From contig OZ059896.1 in the NCBI GenBank assembly GCA_964057225.1, forward strand, positions 10,850,001 through 10,914,000: a stretch of DNA of 64,000 bases, read 5' to 3'. The stretch comes from Auanema rhodensis (Eukaryota > Nematoda > Chromadorea > Rhabditida > Rhabditidae). The stretch's first letter is position 1, and every line of letters begins with the position of its first letter. The notes beneath the pieces are model-generated. The model worked only from the letters and a program-made list of their open reading frames with translations. It was not told where the DNA came from and searched no databases. Below, piece after piece: positions 29,114-42,701 of the stretch. The translations under genes and the position numbers were made by a program.

Positions 29114-30324
29114 ATGGAAGAAGCCGGTCGTAGGTTCCCCTCTAGATATGGAAAGCGTGAACATGAATTGGTAAGGCCTGATTCTTCTTGAAACTATAAT
29201 GTAAGTGTTTTAAGCCTATTCTCCACCTGGATTCCACTGGAATGTTTTATACTGCTCTGATACCTCCTTTGCTTGGAGCTATAGTAGCTGTTACCACAGC
29301 TTTGACTTATCATCAATCGTACATAACAAATTATAATTGGATGTGTGGAGTAAGATCAAAATGAATCAACAATTCCCAACAGTATGTTTTATGATTGTAG
29401 AGAGCAACGTTACCCAGCTTTTCAAGAATAATCAATTTGGAGTTTGAAGGAATTGTGTTTCAATTTTTTATCTATTTTCATGCCCCATTGCGTCTGCTTG
29501 AGTTAACAGTAGGATGTGAGTTGTTTGGTTTGATCTAAATATATCTCTGGACCAAAAAAAAGCTTTATTAATTACTCAGTTAAGTTACTGGAACTTTTAG
29601 TTAATCGATATCGTCAATTGATGTCTGTCACTTGTACATGGCCACGGCTTTACAATTTAGCCAGATGGGCTTACACAATATTTGGAATTTTGGACATTGT
29701 GCTTATGATAGGTTTATCGGCTGTCGGGGAAAAGGAACAAGGAAGTCAATTTTTTTATGAAAAAGATCAAAATGTAAGTTCCAATTGCAGTTGTTCACAT
29801 CACCTTCTTTTACATTTACGGAATGTTCGCTCTTGCTTTCTTTATTTCGAATACTGTATGTCACAGCCAGTCGCTATACTATCTTAATCCATACGTAAGA
29901 ACTAAATAATATCTCTTTTATGATCTGGATGTTAAGGGTCGTTTATCATATCGATTGAAGTGTCTTTTCTTATCCTTGTATGCTATATCCATTCCAATGA
30001 TAGTGACATTTTATCTTATTTATTGGAAAGCATGTGTCACACTAGGTTGTATATAGTTAACACTGATTTGAAATTCATTGAACAACATTACAGGATATGA
30101 ACTCTTTGCACTAACAGAATATGCTGATGCTTTTATAAGCACCGCTTATCACTGCTGTGCATTTTTGGATATTCGTCATAAGGTAACGTTAACAATGCTG
30201 AATAATCTGTAAACGACTTGATTAGGTTATCTTCAAACTGACTTATTGTCCTCGTCACATAAAAGAAGAACTACGAGAGCTCAAGCAAGCGAAGACAAAA
30301 GACATTGACAGCCAAAGTTCTTAA
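29114..30324 (+). CDS. PGAP2/FRAG1-like GPI-anchor remodelling membrane protein
   Basis: About seven exons. After a basic start (MEEAGRRFPSRYGKREHEL) comes a first TM MFYTALIPPLLGAIVAVTTA. Next is the luminal loop with YNWMCGRATLPSFSRIINLE, the LPSxSxxI motif of this family, and EGIVFQFFIYFHAPLRLLEL. Further TM segments follow (ARWAYTIFGILDIVLMIGLS, CLFLSLYAISIPMIVTFYLI), then ELFALTEYADAFISTAYHCC. It ends with a charged tail (RHIKEELRELKQAKTKD). The layout fits the Frag1/DRAM/Sfk1 superfamily, in which PGAP2 takes part in fatty-acid remodelling of GPI anchors in the Golgi. PGAP2 versus another superfamily member is judged from the loop motif only. Confidence 0.78.
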
Positions 30325-31469
30325 TTATCATAACTTAACTGCTAATTAATTGATCCATAAAGTTCACATTTATGCTCCCGGAAATAATCACACTGATTGC
30401 AAAATACGAAAAACATAATGATTATTTTGGTACAGATTTGGAAATTATGCTGTAATAAATAATAAAATAATACCAACAAACCATCTAAACTTCAATTAAT
30501 AAAAAATTAGCTTGATATTTCTGATAATGTAAAAAAAAAACACATAAAAGTAAACTATAATGGAAAAGGAACTATGTCTTGATTAAAAAATTAGGAAACC
30601 CTGTCAGATTTACCAAAAAGCGCACTAACCAGTAAGCAGAGGTAGAACCAGTTTAATAACATCTCTTAATTCTGTTGCAATGCGAATGGTAGCGATTTCA
30701 AAACTTTATGAACGACAAGATACATTCAGCAAGAAAACTGCTCATTTCTTACTACCTATTGATTTCCACTATTGGAAACTATCCTAATAAAGCTTTCATG
30801 ATTTACCATCGTTCTTTTATTTTATATTTATCGAATAGTTTCTTTAGCAGGGCAGACAGACTTAGTAGGAATTACATCAACGTCTCCTCAGACTTGGCTG
30901 CTTACCATTGGTCAGATCGTGAACAAATATACAATTGCAAGCTGTCAAATGGCTTCTTTCTATTTATTCGATGACCAAAAATATCGCTGTTTATAACTAA
31001 TCAAAATTTTTAATTTTGAAAAAGTGTTACAAAAAGGTCTAAACGTAGACTGCAACTGAACAAAAAGATACTAGAAAGCACAGCAAGAGTGGATCAGTTC
31101 ATACAATTTGGAATGGAAGTGCTTCATGTCGGTCATTGTTCATCATTACAACATGATTCTATGAAAATACTTGTATATAAAAATTTAAAAATATTCCGGT
31201 TGTGCAAAACTCTGTACGGCTAATGCTCATCATTACAACATGATTCATCATTGAATGCTCATCATTGCAACATGATTCTATGAAAATTTAAAGATATTCT
31301 AGTTGTGCAAAACTCAGTACGGCTAACTGTAATTGGACCGATTAACTTCGTTTCCACAGACACCTAACGCATCTACAAATACTGTAGAATTAATGTACGC
31401 AGTGCGTACATTACATGTTTAACATATAAATATAATTATAAAATTTATGCTTAAAGGTTGAAAGAAAAT
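30325..31469. other. Intergenic region with a partial duplication
   Basis: About 1.1 kb with no supported gene. It contains the diverged direct repeat at 31139-31327. The open frame at 30708-30974 reads as random AT-rich translation. Confidence 0.45.
31139..31327. repeat. Diverged direct repeat of about 75-85 bp
   Basis: Two copies share CATCATTACAACATGATTCT / CATCATTGCAACATGATTCT, then ATGAAAAT..., AAAxATATTC, GTTGTGCAAAACTC and GTACGGCTAA, at about 31139-31222 and 31252-31327. A third partial unit (CTCATCATTACAACATGATT) lies between them at about 31227. Confidence 0.75.
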
Positions 31470-32021
31470 ATGACACCAGCTTTTCCTTTCAATTCTCAGT
31501 TATTCAAACTCAAACAGTTACTTAGACCGTCTAGTTCTACAGTTTTAGCAAATTATATTTTAAACTCAAATGCGCAAGGTTTGCGACCTTTTAGATTAAG
31601 CTATTTTATTTTCAAGTTTCAGTAAGACATAATGCTTGGCGTGCTAGTATTGGAAAAATAGCTAGATCCAAATATGTTTTATGTTATCCTATTAAGGTTG
31701 TAAGACCAGATGGATCAACTCTTGAAATGCGGGCTTCTGAGCCTCAACAGGTAAAATATATGTTATACATTCTCATAATTTTCGCTCAAGATTGTCCAAC
31801 TTGCCGTTGATCTCAAGGCTCTTACTGAAGATGAAAGGAGACAACGATTAGCCGCCAGAAAGCCTAAGGCAAAAAAGATTGAAGAAGTATTTATTTTAAA
31901 ATTTTCTCAACAAATTTTTTATTATTAGGAGATTATTGATGATAACTTCGACGAAGCTGATTATCTCAACTATTTTTCCGGTGACTCACGAACAACATTA
32001 AAGAAGAAGAATGCGCAATAG
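31470..32021 (+). CDS. MRPL55: Mitochondrial ribosomal protein mL55
   Basis: Four exons, about 130 residues. An Arg/Ser-containing N-terminus suited to mitochondrial import is followed by the conserved core HNAWRASIGKIARSKYVLCY and PIKVVRPDGSTLEMRASEPQ, then QLAVDLKALTEDEKRQRLAA, which align in order with the mL55 motif (reads as Tyr-Pro-hydrophobic-DGST-...-EPR). It ends ADYLNYFSGDSRTTLKKKNAQ-like, short and basic. Component of the mitochondrial large ribosomal subunit. The next gene, DPM1, starts only 155 bp after its stop on the same strand with an acceptor-like TTTTTAG before its AUG, so the two could be co-transcribed. Confidence 0.85.
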
Positions 32022-32173
32022 TTTATTTTATAATTTTTGTTTTCTTAGGTTTAAAATAGTTCTAATTAAAACTTTTTGTTTTCTGTTATCACGTGCATAC
32101 CTCATATCTTATCCATCGTAGTGGAATTATTACTTTAACCGTATTTTTTGAATTTATTAATTTCTGTTTTTAG

Positions 32174-33149
<976 letters not shown>

Positions 33150-33429
33150 TCCTGGCATTTATCTTACACGTTTTAGATTATATTATTTATTGTTTTTTTG
33201 ACTGTTTGATCATATCATTCCTGTGTTGCTTTATTTTGAGGGTTATAAAGTTTCATATTAGTGAAATTAATTTTCTCATTTTTTAAACGAAGCAAAATGC
33301 TTCTAGGTAACAAATCAAGATAACAGTATTCTCATTAAAATTTTGATAAGCAATTGATTTCTACCTGATTGTGTGGTAGCTCAGTGAGCTTCAATAGCTT
33401 TCACTTTGACAGTTTTTAATTCATATACT

Positions 33430-34335
33430 ATGAAGAAATCTGTTATTCTGTTTATTTTTATTGCATATGTTAGTGGTGGTTTCGCAGCTCCTGCTGAATC
33501 GAAACTTACTATTTCTTGCGCTTCTTGCCAATTAGTTGCTCATCTAGTTACACCAAGAAGTTTGAATGAATCAGGACCAGGTAACTTACTTTTTCACCAC
33601 GTCTCTACTTATAATGTTAGATCACTTAATTTCAAAGTATGCTATTGATCGACATTGCTCTAAGATTGATAGTTGTTCGACCGTTTATACCCAATGCGAG
33701 GTACTCAATTAACATTCATGGAGACGCGTAAATGATAATAATTAAGATTGTAACAAAATTATCTCAATCTCATATTGAGCTACCTGGAAATAATACGAAT
33801 ATACATAAGGCAGCTTTAGAAAAATCATTAAAGAAATTCTTTTTAGAAGCATCCCAAGCATGTATACACGGTAAACACAGGTGATAAAAGCTCTTCCATA
33901 ATTAAATCTTTAGAACCTAATAAAGCAGTTATAACTAGTAATGATCAGTCCATTAAATGTAGCATGTGTATTTTAATATATAACTTCTTCAGCTATTTCA
34001 ATACAGGTCTTAAAATGCTTATTATGTTATTTAATAGGTTTAATTTTCAGCTATTCTTGAAAATCCCATGCTGAAATACATCCCAGCTGCCGTAAATATT
34101 ACTTGCTTCATGATTAAAAGTCTAACTGGCGTAGAGCAACCTGCCATGGTATTTTCTGATGTAGAAATCAAGCCTGTTTAATTTTTTTTAGTGCGGGCCC
34201 CTTACCCAAGGCAATGCAATTCAAGACATTCTAAAAGGAATCCAAGATTCATTAGGAGGATTCTATGATTTGATTGCAGTTCAAGGAATGGGATGTTACC
34301 CATATCAACAATTATTCAATGATTGTGGGTACTAA
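33430..34335 (+). CDS. Secreted saposin-like cysteine-rich protein
   Basis: About five exons. Met 33430 gives a good signal peptide (MKKSVILFIFIAYVSGGFAA); an in-frame Met at 33406 would precede it. The mature part starts with a saposin-B-like Cys pair (TISCASCQLVAHLV), then CSKIDSCSTVYTQCE, an amphipathic helix ending FFLEASQACIHAILEN, then NITCFMIKSL and a tail with GFYDLIAVQGMGCYPYQQLF ending NDCGY. The Cys content fits a disulphide-bonded helical bundle, but spacing departs from a canonical six-Cys saposin, so the family call is tentative. Saposin-like proteins bind lipids; in nematodes many are gut-lumen proteins. Confidence 0.55.
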
Positions 34336-34489
34336 GAATAAATGAATCGAATTAAATTTTAGCATTTTATTATAACAGATGACAATCAAATAAACAATAA
34401 GTCTTAACAATGTAAAGTAACATAACAAAACGAGAGATAACAACAAGAAATGAACACAACAGAATGTAACTAAGAGACCATTTAAGTAA

Positions 34490-35462
34490 TTAGTCATTGA
34501 ATTTAATTTTCTTATTCTGCTGACCACCACCAAAGTCTCCACTTCTTTTGAAACCTGAAAGAAATACTTCGTATGTTAAAAAAACAATCATATACGTACC
34601 ACCACGGTCGCCTCCACGGAATCCGCCGCCTCTACCTCCACGGTCTCCACCACGGAATCCACCTCCACGGTCTCCACCACGGAATCCACCGCCTCGTCCG
34701 CCACGGTCACCAAATCCTCCACCACGTCCTCCTCCGAAACCTCCACCACGGCCTCCACCGAATCCTCCACCACCACGTCCGCCACGACCACCTCCGAAGC
34801 CACCACCGCGACCTCCTCTGTAAACAATTTTGACTAATCTCAACATATTTATTTCTCACCTATCTCCTCCTCTTCCTCTACCGCGGCCTCTGCTATTCTG
34901 GGCACCAGGAAGGAATCTACAAATAACATATGAATGTATGAATAATCAAAATCTAACGATATACCTATCTACAGGAAGAAGCTTGCCAGGGTCAATATAA
35001 AGTTTCTGTTCTTCTTTGAAAGACTGTGCTTTAACTCCATTTTGAAGAGTTACAGTGAATCCCTTTAATATTATGTATTTAAAATTAATCGGTGATAATA
35101 CTTACATTTTCCATGGGTCCTCCGAAAATCTCATCAATTTTTCCTATTTGCTCCTTATTTTCAAAATAAACAGGGGCATTGAAATATGGAATTTTTCCAG
35201 TTGTGTTAGTGCATACGATGTCCTGTTCGCAACAATGGGTAAAATGTCCTACTTCAATAACCTGGAATATTTATTTATATTTTTTCGTTTTCGAAGCTTC
35301 ACTACTTCTTCTGGTGGCCCAGCATCATATCCTCCACCTCTTCCTCCTCCTCTTCCGCCTCCACGACCTGAATACATATTTTCTAAAAGTTTAGGATAGA
35401 CTGATTATACCTCCACGATCACCGCCACGTCCGCGTCCACCACCACGACCTCTAAAAGACAT
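34490..35462 (-). CDS. GAR1: H/ACA snoRNP subunit GAR1
   Basis: Four or more exons. The N-terminus is RGG-rich ([18 protein letters not shown]). The central domain runs from PPEEVVKL through [40 protein letters not shown] and [20 protein letters not shown] to [20 protein letters not shown]. Then comes a long [16 protein letters not shown] tail, with a final exon ending [10 protein letters not shown]. This is the GAR1/NAF1 core flanked by two GAR domains, typical of GAR1. The protein sits with dyskerin, NOP10 and NHP2 in pseudouridylating RNPs. The C-terminal repeats create long Pro/Arg/His-rich shadow frames on the other strand. From memory dpm-1 and GAR1 are also near neighbours in C. elegans. 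Confidence 0.95.
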
Positions 35463-36889
35463 CTGAAAAAAGTTCATATTATTTTTAAAATTAATTAAAA
35501 AAGAGGAATAGAGAAAATATTCAAAATTTACATAATAGATATAAAAAAACATAATTTACTTAATGAAATATATATTTACTAGAAATATCTGTTCTTTGGT
35601 TAGAAAATACCGTAGCCGTTTGGTGATATATTAGATATCATCAAAATTAAGTTTAAAATAATAACCTCAAAACTTTCCTTATAATATTTTAATAAACAAG
35701 TTACCCAAACATAATAAGCATTTAAATGGAAACAAATATTTTTAATGAAAAGCATCAGAATATTTTGCATTTTCTTTTTCTGGCCCAATAGCTTTGGGAC
35801 CATATTTGCAACTCCACCCTTTATGTATGCTGTATTTTGTGAATGAATTCCATAGCATTTTACTTTTAAAATATACTATGGTTTTTATACTTAAATTTTA
35901 AATAATAAACCTCTTAAGTAATTCAGCTTATTAGAAAATTTTCACTATAATCTAATTATCATGTTTTTCTTTTACATTTATATGCTTAGTTTCTAAAATT
36001 ATGTGATATGTATAAATTTCATTTTCTTTTTTAACATGATGTTTTTTGAAGTTTTTACAATTTTCTTATCTTATTTGCTTGTTTCCATGTCTGAATTAAG
36101 TATTTTACTCTATTTTACCAGCGATACGGTTTTTCTTCAGATAGAATGTTCGTACTTAAAACATCCTTTATCCTAAGTTGCTTGAGGTGCGAACTTTCCT
36201 AATGACATGCAATATTATATCTGAGCTAGAGCAAGCAATTAATTTGGCTCATTTTCCGCAATACTAGCATGTTCCAATTCACGCCAGATTGATTAGAGGG
36301 TTGCTCACTTTAAGCTCGCGCTTTTCGTATATGTATGCGTTGTGCAGGTTTGAATAACTTTTTTTATCATTGTATTTTTTCAATTTTAAATGTTTCAATG
36401 ATAATCCCAAGTAAGGGACTTTCGCCATTGCACTTCATAGTCCCATTCTTCCTATCAGAAATATTTGAACTTACACTTTGGTCATGTGAAGTGATATGAA
36501 TTTGTACTTTTCAATTTTTTCCAAAAAATGTACTCGATTTTTCAGCCTTTTCTTGCTTATTCAACGATTTTTAATATGTATATCTTGCATTAACATGATC
36601 TCTAGCTTGTGATTGGGTGGAAATAGCTAATAATCTGCTCTTATCACTTGCCGCAGCTCATCCCCTCGAATAGGATTTGCTTAGCACCAGGATTATCATC
36701 CATCTAATTTCACTGATTGATTTTCTTCTTGATGACATGCTTCTTCCTTATCCCGTTTTACACCATTAGTTCTACTTTTTTATTAATATTTCAGTTATAT
36801 AGTTCATCAGATTGATATCCACAAGACGGTGATTGAATTGTTATGCTTTTTCGATTGCTAGATCGATAATCATAGATTATTGATTGAAA
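35463..36889. promoter_or_regulatory. Divergent upstream region of GAR1 and daf-18
   Basis: About 1.4 kb between the start of GAR1 (minus) and the start of the PTEN gene (plus). No exon supported. Open frames here are AT-rich noise. Confidence 0.4.
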
Positions 36890-39800
36890 ATGCGGTCAAC
36901 CCGCTCTTCGACACAACCTTCAGAATCTTCTCAGAATGTAAAGAAGCATAGGTGTTATTCAAATGCGGTGATTCCAATTTATTGTATGTTTTAGCGGTTC
37001 TTCGGGTTCTGCTGACCAAAATGATTCTATTGTGCCAAGAGTAAGCCCGACAACATCCAATTATGAGAGATCAGAAACATTTCTCCTTCGTTTCTGTACT
37101 TCTACGTTTCGTCAACTTGTAAGTCAAAACAGGCGACGATATCAAATTGATGGATTCGATCTCGATTTATCATGTAAGTTTGTTGTTCTGAACTTTCAGT
37201 CTTAAGGCAGTTATATGTGGAAATTTTAGACATAACTGATCGCATAATAGCTATGGGTTATCCTGCTGACACGGCCGAAGCTGTGTATAGAAATAGAATG
37301 GATGATATACAACACTTCCTTGAAAAATATCATCAAGATCACTATAAAGTTTTCAATTTGTTAGAATAATAACTGTTCTAGAATTAATGCTCATACATTT
37401 CAGGAGAGGTTTATATGCATACGATCCTAATAAATTTCATAATCGTGTGAAGTTCTTCGAGATGACTGATCATCACCCACCGAAATTGGAAATTATGGCC
37501 CCATTTTGCCAAGAAGTAATATTAAAACATTTAATATATTATACGTGTTCTCTATATTTGAAGGTTCATGAATACTTAGAAGCTCACCCTATGAACGTGG
37601 TAGCTGTACATTGCAAAGCCGGAAAAGTAAAATAAAATTAGTTTTATAAGTGATGCGTTTTCATTTAGGGTCGTACGGGTGTAATGATATGCGCTTATTT
37701 AAGTTATATCAATTTTTATCCTTCACCGAGACAAAATATGGACTATTATTCCATTGTTCGTACCAAAAATAACAAGGTAATCTTAATCTCCAAGATTAGT
37801 TCTATTGGTTGTTTTACAGGGTGTAACCATTCCATCACAGAGACGCTACGTGTACTATTTTTCTCATTTAAGAAAACATTCCTTGAATTATATGTCTCAT
37901 AGGATTGAACTAATAGGAGTATACTTTGAAAGACTACCAAATGTTAGCTGTGAGCTAAACACGTTTAATTTTGAAATGTCTCTCTTATATCTACAGCAAT
38001 ACTGGTCTCTCGTAGTGGATTTGAGCTTTCTGTTGCCAATGGAGATGTCAATGTCTTTCTAGGAGAACCTATGTGGCTAACAAATGAGCAATGGTTTTTT
38101 TCAATTTTTGAATATAATATTCAAGCTACGTTTAGGAGCGAAGAAGATGAAGCCTGGGCTGGTAATGTTGTTCCTCATGGTGATGATCATTATGATCCAT
38201 TTAATCCTGTTCCAGGAAATGATGTGCTTTCTCGGTTTGTTTTAAGTTTAGAATTGATAGTTCATAATTGAATTAAGGCGTGTTTGGGGCTGGACAGTAC
38301 CCCCTGACAAGCGTGTCTTCTTAGAAGACGACGTTAGAGTGAACTTATTCACAAAGGGTAGATATTTCAATATTAATAGCTCGGCTGCGAAGGTCTGTGA
38401 TATTTTAATTTGAGCTTTCGCTATTATAAATAACGTTTAGTTGGGTCATGTATGGTTTAATACAATGTTCACATGTCCTGGGTTTTGCGGAAGCGTTTAT
38501 CGCCATGGTGACGAAGCTCATCCTTATCCTGATGGGGCTACTACAATATCTGAACGAAAAACTCAAGGTCATTATCCAAAAACTGGTAGTGCTAGTCTTC
38601 CGAATTCTCCACCTGGTAGGTTGAATATCCTATAGCTCTGCTTTGGTTTTGTTTAAACTTCCTAAGTTATTGAAATGGGGTGTGTGCAGGCACTCCAATT
38701 TTGCGCTGTGTTGGCGGAAGTATTTCTGGACGAAATGCTGCTAGAACACCTTCGTTTGAGGCTCGCAAGTCTACTGGTAGATCTACTCGATTCCAAATCA
38801 ACTCCGTAGTCAGACGGCGTGGGTAGAATTCATCTGCATGTGCCTCACAAATTCTTTCTACAAGCACTAGTGCATGTAGAACATGCACTTTAGATTTCTC
38901 TTCTTATTGAATCATTTGCGCGTTGTGGTGTATGCGAACGCTCACACTTTTCTAATATTTCGTCAACACTTCAATTTTTCTGGAAACGCTAAATTGTATA
39001 ATATTTCTTTTCAGTTGCTGATACGGCATCTCGAAATAGTGAACCTCATATTGATCAAAATGCAGAAGAACGTAGTTCTTCGCGTAGGATTGAACGGAAA
39101 AGTGGAAAAGATAAAGATCGACCATCGTCTAACTGGAGTGAAGACATGGAGGTACCAGCTTATCATCTTCCGGGATTTCTTTCAAATCTCATTTATAGCT
39201 TATGCTTCCACCCGGATTAAATAGACATTGCCCCAAAGAGAGTTTGGAAAAGATATATAGTGGGGAAAAAAACCCGTAATAGTTTACCGGCGTTAGTTGA
39301 AATAATACTTATATTTTTAGTCCTCGTGTGCATATTGAAAAAATGTTGAGAGATGCACATTCCAGTGACTTGATTCAGGATTCATATAATCATCGACGAT
39401 TAAGTGTACCTCAAGGTGCTTTTTATTTAATATTATGTAATCCATTTTTAATTATCGTAAAGCTATGTTCTTTACTATATCTTATGTCGTTATGGAAACA
39501 TTATTTTATAGAGGGAACGCCCGTTGCTGCTTCTCCGGAAGGTCGTCCTTACGCTTCTGGTCCTAACCTATTACGTAGAGCTCCCGAGGAGCATGTACAA
39601 GTTTATTCAGTATTAGAGATTGATCGAGCGTGTAAAAACAAAAATATCGAACCGGGTTTTCAGGTATATTTTTAGTATATTAGTGTAATTTTCTCATTAA
39701 TTCTAGATGATTATTGTAACTCGATGTCTTCGACCAGAAGATCAAATGTTGGCTGAAAGCTTTATTAGAGTAACAAAACAAAAGCAAGCAGAAAAGGAAA

Positions 39801-40476
39801 AATATAAGCAGGAAAAGGTTCTACTACGGCTTTATGTATTGTATCATAAATTTATCAGGCAAACTCTCGTTTGAAGAAACTTCAAGGAGTTGGTTCGGGA
39901 GCTTCATTAGGAGGAGATAACGAAATCTTTGGAGCGGCAAATAGCAGCAATGATTCAAATGCTGAATTCCCATTGGATCCCCGCATAAGTGATCCCTTCC
40001 TTAGCAGGTATGTTGAATGTCAACTAATAAATTATGCATCGAAGTATGTAGAATTTGTTGTATTGTTGTATCTTAGAGCATTCTTATTTTTTATGAATTT
40101 AGGTGTCCACTGCTTTCCGAAACATCAGATAAAACTGACTTTGCCACATCTCCCAGTTTGGACAAACCTATAAGTGTTTGCGGTTCACATACTCCCGCTT
40201 ATAATGTTAGCTCATTCATATGTACTACTAATGACAAATTGATATTTTTAAGAGTCCCGACTGGAAAACAAGTTGCTCTGATTTTTCGGTTGGAGAATTG
40301 AATGAACTTGATATTGAGGTGCGAAGTTATCACCCAGATGCCGGAAAATACCAATCTGGAAGTAGCCGTAGCAGTAGTAGCGTAAGTTGTTTTTCAAAAA
40401 TGTACTTTTTCAAATTTTATACAAAGATTTTTGTTGTATTCAGAATGAAGGCTGCGCTGTTCCGGCGGACGAATGA
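36890..40476 (+). CDS. daf-18: PTEN lipid phosphatase DAF-18
   Basis: About sixteen exons. After a Ser-rich start, the phosphatase domain begins [20 protein letters not shown] with the basic PIP2-binding motif, then [18 protein letters not shown], the WPD-equivalent [12 protein letters not shown], and the catalytic P-loop HCKAGK/GRTGVM with Cys and Arg intact, followed by [20 protein letters not shown]. The C2 domain follows ([61 protein letters not shown]). A long C-terminal region then goes well beyond vertebrate PTEN ([45 protein letters not shown], ending [10 protein letters not shown]). A long tail is also characteristic of C. elegans DAF-18. Function: removal of the 3-phosphate of PIP3, opposing AGE-1 in insulin signalling. 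The exon joins near 38780-39015 and 39150-39280 are my best fit. Confidence 0.95.
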
Positions 40477-42089
40477 CCTCTTTTAACCATGTCTGCTGAG
40501 CTTTAGCTTTTTCTAATTATATTGCTCTTCTCACAGAACGGCATTCCGAAAATTTCCACATGTTAACTTTAAGTTTCAAACATTTGGTTTATGTATTCCA
40601 ACTCAACTCACGGTGTTTTGCACGAAGGTGATTTCAACTGGTTTCTTCTCGAGCTTTTTACCTAGTCTACACATACTCCTGTATCTCCTGATATGTAGAT
40701 ACCAATCCGGTTGAGTACGCCAGTGGATAATTTTCTATGTATATACGGCTGATCTATACACTTCATCTCTATTCTTACACTGAATTGTGCAATTTTTACT
40801 AATTGAAATAGCTACTACCCTTCTAACACTCCTTTTTCTAATGATTTTAGAGCTTCGAATTAAACAAGTTTTGAAAACGTAGAAAATCAGTTTTGTATTT
40901 CTCTTGATCTTGAAGAGATATTAACTTATATTAACTCAGTTCACTAACCTCTCATATTCTGTTATTCTATTTTGGAAATATTTTTATTGATATGCCGACC
41001 TTCTATAGTAGTTTGAGTAGATGCCCAAAGATATTCCTCGAGATATTCCTTCGAACTTTCTACGCGGCGTTCTTTAAGCCATCTCTAGACTATTTTGCAA
41101 TAATTTCCTAATTATATCAATTAGTTAGTTCTGACATACATATAGAGTACGACCTGGCTGGTTCCTACAAATTTTATTGAATTTTTATGTGTATCCTGTG
41201 AATACAGTTGTTGTACATACTAAACTTTTACTGACCTTCGTAAGCAGAATTAATTTAAGTTTTAGCCAGAGAAGTATTTTCTTGGCTCGTTTGAGGTGTG
41301 TCTTGATAACAAATCTTCCCAAGTTTTCTAACAACAACCTCGTAAGGCTTTATTTATGTTGTTTACTTTGTTGTTCTGGACATGATGCAAAAGTTGCCAG
41401 GTTGGTCCTACCTTATTTGTGCATCTATTTCGAGCCATCTTATCTTTTTTAGAGATCTCTTAACCTTTTATCTGAACTATATAACTTACACTATCTCTGT
41501 TGACTACCATATACGTGGTACTGTATAATCTATACTTATTATGTAGGCTGATATACATTGTTTTACACTCTTATCTCCACATATTTCTCTCACAGATAAG
41601 TTATGTTATTTAGACAATTCAAAATATAATTTTTCGTATCCTTTATGTTGTTGTATAGTATTTTGAGAGTATGAGATATCAAATTTATGTTTCTATAAAA
41701 TATTGTCATGTTGAGCATTTTTCAAATTGTATTGATGATGTTGATGATAAACGTTATACAATCTTCACCTGTAAATGCTCTTAATGCAAGGCTCATCAAT
41801 ACATATTAGATACTTGATTTCATCGAGAATCAGGCCTTTTCAGTGAAGCATTTATATAAGCTTTTCAGAATAAGAAAGCATGAATAATGAATATATGTGA
41901 CGAAGATTAAAGTACTCTAATGCGTGAAAGGATTCATCATGAAAAATTCTGAGAAGGAAACGTGAGGAGGAGGAGCATCCAGCACGTAGCCTACCCTAGC
42001 CTAGCCTCTACTTCGCTGTTCAATATTCTAAAAGGCTTTTTCTACAGCGCTCCCCTTAAACAAAAGCTATTCCTTTCCTAATAAGGAAG
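40477..42089. other. Long intergenic region downstream of daf-18
   Basis: About 1.6 kb without a supported exon. It includes CCTACCCTAGCCTAGCCTCTA near 41990 and otherwise AT-rich sequence. It could contain a long daf-18 3' UTR and the promoter of the small peptide gene. Confidence 0.45.
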
Positions 42090-42400
42090 ATGAGAAGCAC
42101 AATCCTTATTTTCATAATTTTCAATGTTGTAACCTGCATACTTCATAATGAAGGGCAATTTCCCCGTCAAATAAGATCGTCATATATTGGAGAGTGAGTA
42201 ATTTATAATAAAACATTATTAATTTTAATTTTAGATTCACGTTTGGTAGTTTAAATAGATTACCGAGATATGCGTACCGAAGACTTCAATCAGCAGGAGG
42301 TTAGCATTATACAGTTTACTTTAATTCGTATTTAGACATTACAGCCATGTTCCCCAAACGACAACCAAGTTCCAATTGGCTGGATAAGAAAGTAATATAA
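42090..42400 (+). CDS. Small secreted peptide precursor (unknown)
   Basis: Three exons (42090-42193, 42235-42299, 42336-42400) with matching phases, 77 residues, too fragmented to appear as one long frame. A clear signal peptide MRSTILIFIIFNVVTC is followed by LHNEGQFPRQIRSSYIGEFT, FGSLNRLPRYAYRRLQSAGD and a tail FPKRQPSSNWLDKKVI. There are basic cleavage-type sites (RR, KR, KK) but no Gly before them for amidation and no Cys. It could be a neuropeptide-like or other processed peptide precursor. I do not recognise the family. Confidence 0.5.
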
Positions 42401-42701
42401 GTTATAAAAAAAAGGATAAAATGTTCATTTGTTTTCAAACGACGTTAAAAATTGTATTATATTTCAACTTGAACAAATAAAACGCTAAAAACAGAAAATT
42501 ACTTAGATGCATGTTTACATATGATTTTTTACAAACCTCATATATGGCAAGAACTTGATGAACTGATGAGAAAGTGATATTGTATTCAATTAGTTGCATG
42601 ATGATTCTTGAGTTGTACTCTTAGGAGAACATGAGTCAGAGTTACTGAAAAAAAAAAAAGTATTTCAAAAATTAAAATAAGAATGAACAAAATATGCTTT
42701 G
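42401..42701. other. Convergent 3' intergenic region
   Basis: About 300 bp, AT-rich, with a poly-A stretch near 42650. Nothing else seen. Confidence 0.4.

Noticed and set aside
33373-33410. tRNA-like A-box (GGTAGCTCAGTGAG)
   Set aside because: No B-box at the right distance and no cloverleaf can be folded.
34548-34833. Pro/Arg- or His-rich plus-strand frames opposite the end of GAR1
   Set aside because: Mirror images of the RGG repeat; no splice or start context of their own.
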